From NCBI GenBank assembly GCA_001584585.1, contig LSYV01000003.1, forward strand, positions 3,361,971-3,382,253: a stretch of DNA of 20,283 nucleotides, written 5' to 3'. The first letter of the stretch is position 1; each line of letters starts with the position of its first letter. Below are positions 19,184 to 20,283 of the stretch, in pieces. Source of the DNA: Gonium pectorale (Eukaryota; Chlorophyta; Chlorophyceae; Chlamydomonadales; Volvocaceae). Made by a program: the position numbers and the translations under genes. The notes beneath the pieces were generated by a model. That model searched no databases, was not told the DNA's origin, and worked only from the letters and a program-made list of their open reading frames with translations.

Positions 19184-20283
19184 CCGGCCCACGGGTCGAC
19201 AGCAGCCGAAGAGCCGAGGACGGCCTGGACGCCCCGGTGAGCTCGTGGGTGACGGGACTTACTCGTTACCGTCGGTCAGCGCTTGGCCGCTATGGGCAGG
19301 GAGCTGGGGACGGAGGGGCAGGTGCGAGGCTGGCTGAGGAAGGAAATGCGGTCGCCATGGGGTCTTGGATTGGGGGCAGTGCCGGCGCAGCTGCCCCATG
19401 ATGCAATAAAGGGGGGTAAACCCCCGATTACGTCGCGGCGTTGCCTGATTGCAGCATGCTGGGCGCTGAAGCCTCGGCTGTGTGAAGGTCACGCAAGGTG
19501 AATAATGGCGCATGCACACGAAGTTGTGGTGGCCCCTACTGTCAGACGCATTGATCCTGGCATAATGATGAGCTATTTGTGTGGGACTGTCTGGAGAAAG
19601 GACTAAGGGGCAGCTATCGGCTACTGGTATGTGCCCGTCGGAAGGCGGCACTGTGTTGAGATGTTGGCGAGACATCGCCTGTCCGCTGGCTACTCTCCTG
19701 ATACTTTCGTTGCATTCTATTCATCTTTTGCACGGAGGCTCCATTGGCAGCGGCACGGGATGTATGCCTCGAAGCCGTCCCTGCTGCCCCTCTCTAGGGA
19801 AGGTACCTCCATCCACCTGGATACCTCCATCAGGGTTTCAGGATTTGGGTTGCTCGGCTGCATGACGAGGCTGTGTGAAGGTGTTCGGCGCGTGGCGTGT
19901 TGCGGGCGTGCCCCTGGCTGCTATCACATCACGGCGGCCATTTTTATTGGTTTGAGATGCTCTGAGCACACAGACTCCCGTCATCATCGCTCGGACCTGC
20001 TTATGTTGGGTTGACACAGACGTAAACTTATTGCGAGGAGAGTACGGGCAGCAAGGCAGCAGCTGCAGGCAAACCAAGCAAACAACGGCATGGTGCTTAA
20101 CCCAATCAAGAACGCCGTGGCAGGGCATGCAAACAACCTGCACACTGGCCGTGCACAATTGAGGCCCGCCACCCAACAAGTCCAACCATGTCTGTTGAGT
20201 CACGAACCCGTAAGAGCCGGTCGTGACCAGAAGTGGTATAAAGCACATACGGGTCGACAGGCGCACACACAGGTCAAGAAAAA
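19184..20283. other. region downstream of gene E
   Basis: No gene is supported in these 1.1 kb; open frames on both strands lack recognisable motifs. No TGTAA occurs on the plus strand here, so the fibrillin poly(A) site is unassigned; an AATAAA at 19405-19410 is present but is not the normal algal signal. Small direct repeats are GGCTGTGTGAAGGT (19476-19489 and 19869-19882) and TACCTCCATC (19804-19813 and 19822-19831). Confidence 0.45.

Noticed and set aside
19405..19410. AATAAA as the poly(A) signal of gene E
   Set aside because: Volvocine genes normally use TGTAA, and a chance AATAAA in AT-richer sequence is expected. It is left unassigned.
19838..20266. Minus-strand open frame of 142 codons at the right end
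   Set aside because: No family resemblance and Cys/Thr/Gln-rich random appearance; nothing supports it beyond being open.
1..20283. CRISPR array, insertion sequence or defence system
   Set aside because: No regularly spaced repeats, transposase-like motifs or prokaryotic gene organisation were seen, and the genes are those of a green alga.

Overview
This is a piece of nuclear genome from a green alga. The best fit is a volvocine chlorophyte (Chlamydomonas/Volvox relatives). The reasons are GC-rich exons cut by many short introns with GTGAGT/GTGCGT-type donors and pyrimidine-CAG acceptors, TGTAA motifs (the volvocine poly(A) signal) downstream of several genes, N-terminal extensions that look like chloroplast transit peptides, and a less GC-rich intergenic background that suits Volvox/Pleodorina/Eudorina somewhat better than Chlamydomonas. 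The genus is an inference; the eukaryotic algal nature is well supported.

Layout from left to right. Positions 1-81 may be the last 26 codons of a plus-strand gene cut by the window edge. Gene A (plus, about 1171-2614, two or more exons) encodes a long Pro/Ser/Gln-rich, probably disordered protein that I do not recognise. Gene B (plus, about 5301-6013) encodes a second disordered protein with the same C-terminal box (TPSKRLMKPN..NI.GL) and the same internal box (SV..RAA.FE), so A and B look like a local paralogous pair. B changes reading frame between its two boxes, through an unresolved intron or a frameshift. Gene C (minus, 9011-7066, three exons, 424 codons) encodes a secreted, Cys-containing, Tyr-rich protein with an acidic Gly/Glu linker. 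Gene D (minus, 15941-10450, ten exons, 646 codons) is phosphoribosylaminoimidazole carboxylase, a PurK-PurE fusion of the fungal/plant ADE2 type, with an algal-looking plastid transit peptide. Gene E (plus, 16964-19183, five exons, 260 codons) is a plastid fibrillin (PAP/plastid-lipid-associated protein).

Exon boundaries for C, D and E were checked by hand. Every junction has GT..AG, the codon phases add up, and the joined proteins read through the conserved motifs. Genes D and E are divergent and share a 1,022-bp upstream region; both products are predicted to be plastid proteins (purine synthesis and plastoglobule/thylakoid lipid handling). Genes B and C converge. Genes C and D run in the same direction, with the probable 3' UTR of D reaching toward the promoter of C.

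The most noticeable unexplained structures are the A/B protein family, a perfectly phased 26-unit pentanucleotide array beginning eight bases inside an intron of gene D (G-rich in the transcript), and a diverged 51-bp tandem repeat with a perfect inverted repeat in another intron of gene D. I saw no tRNA, rRNA, CRISPR array or recognisable transposon.
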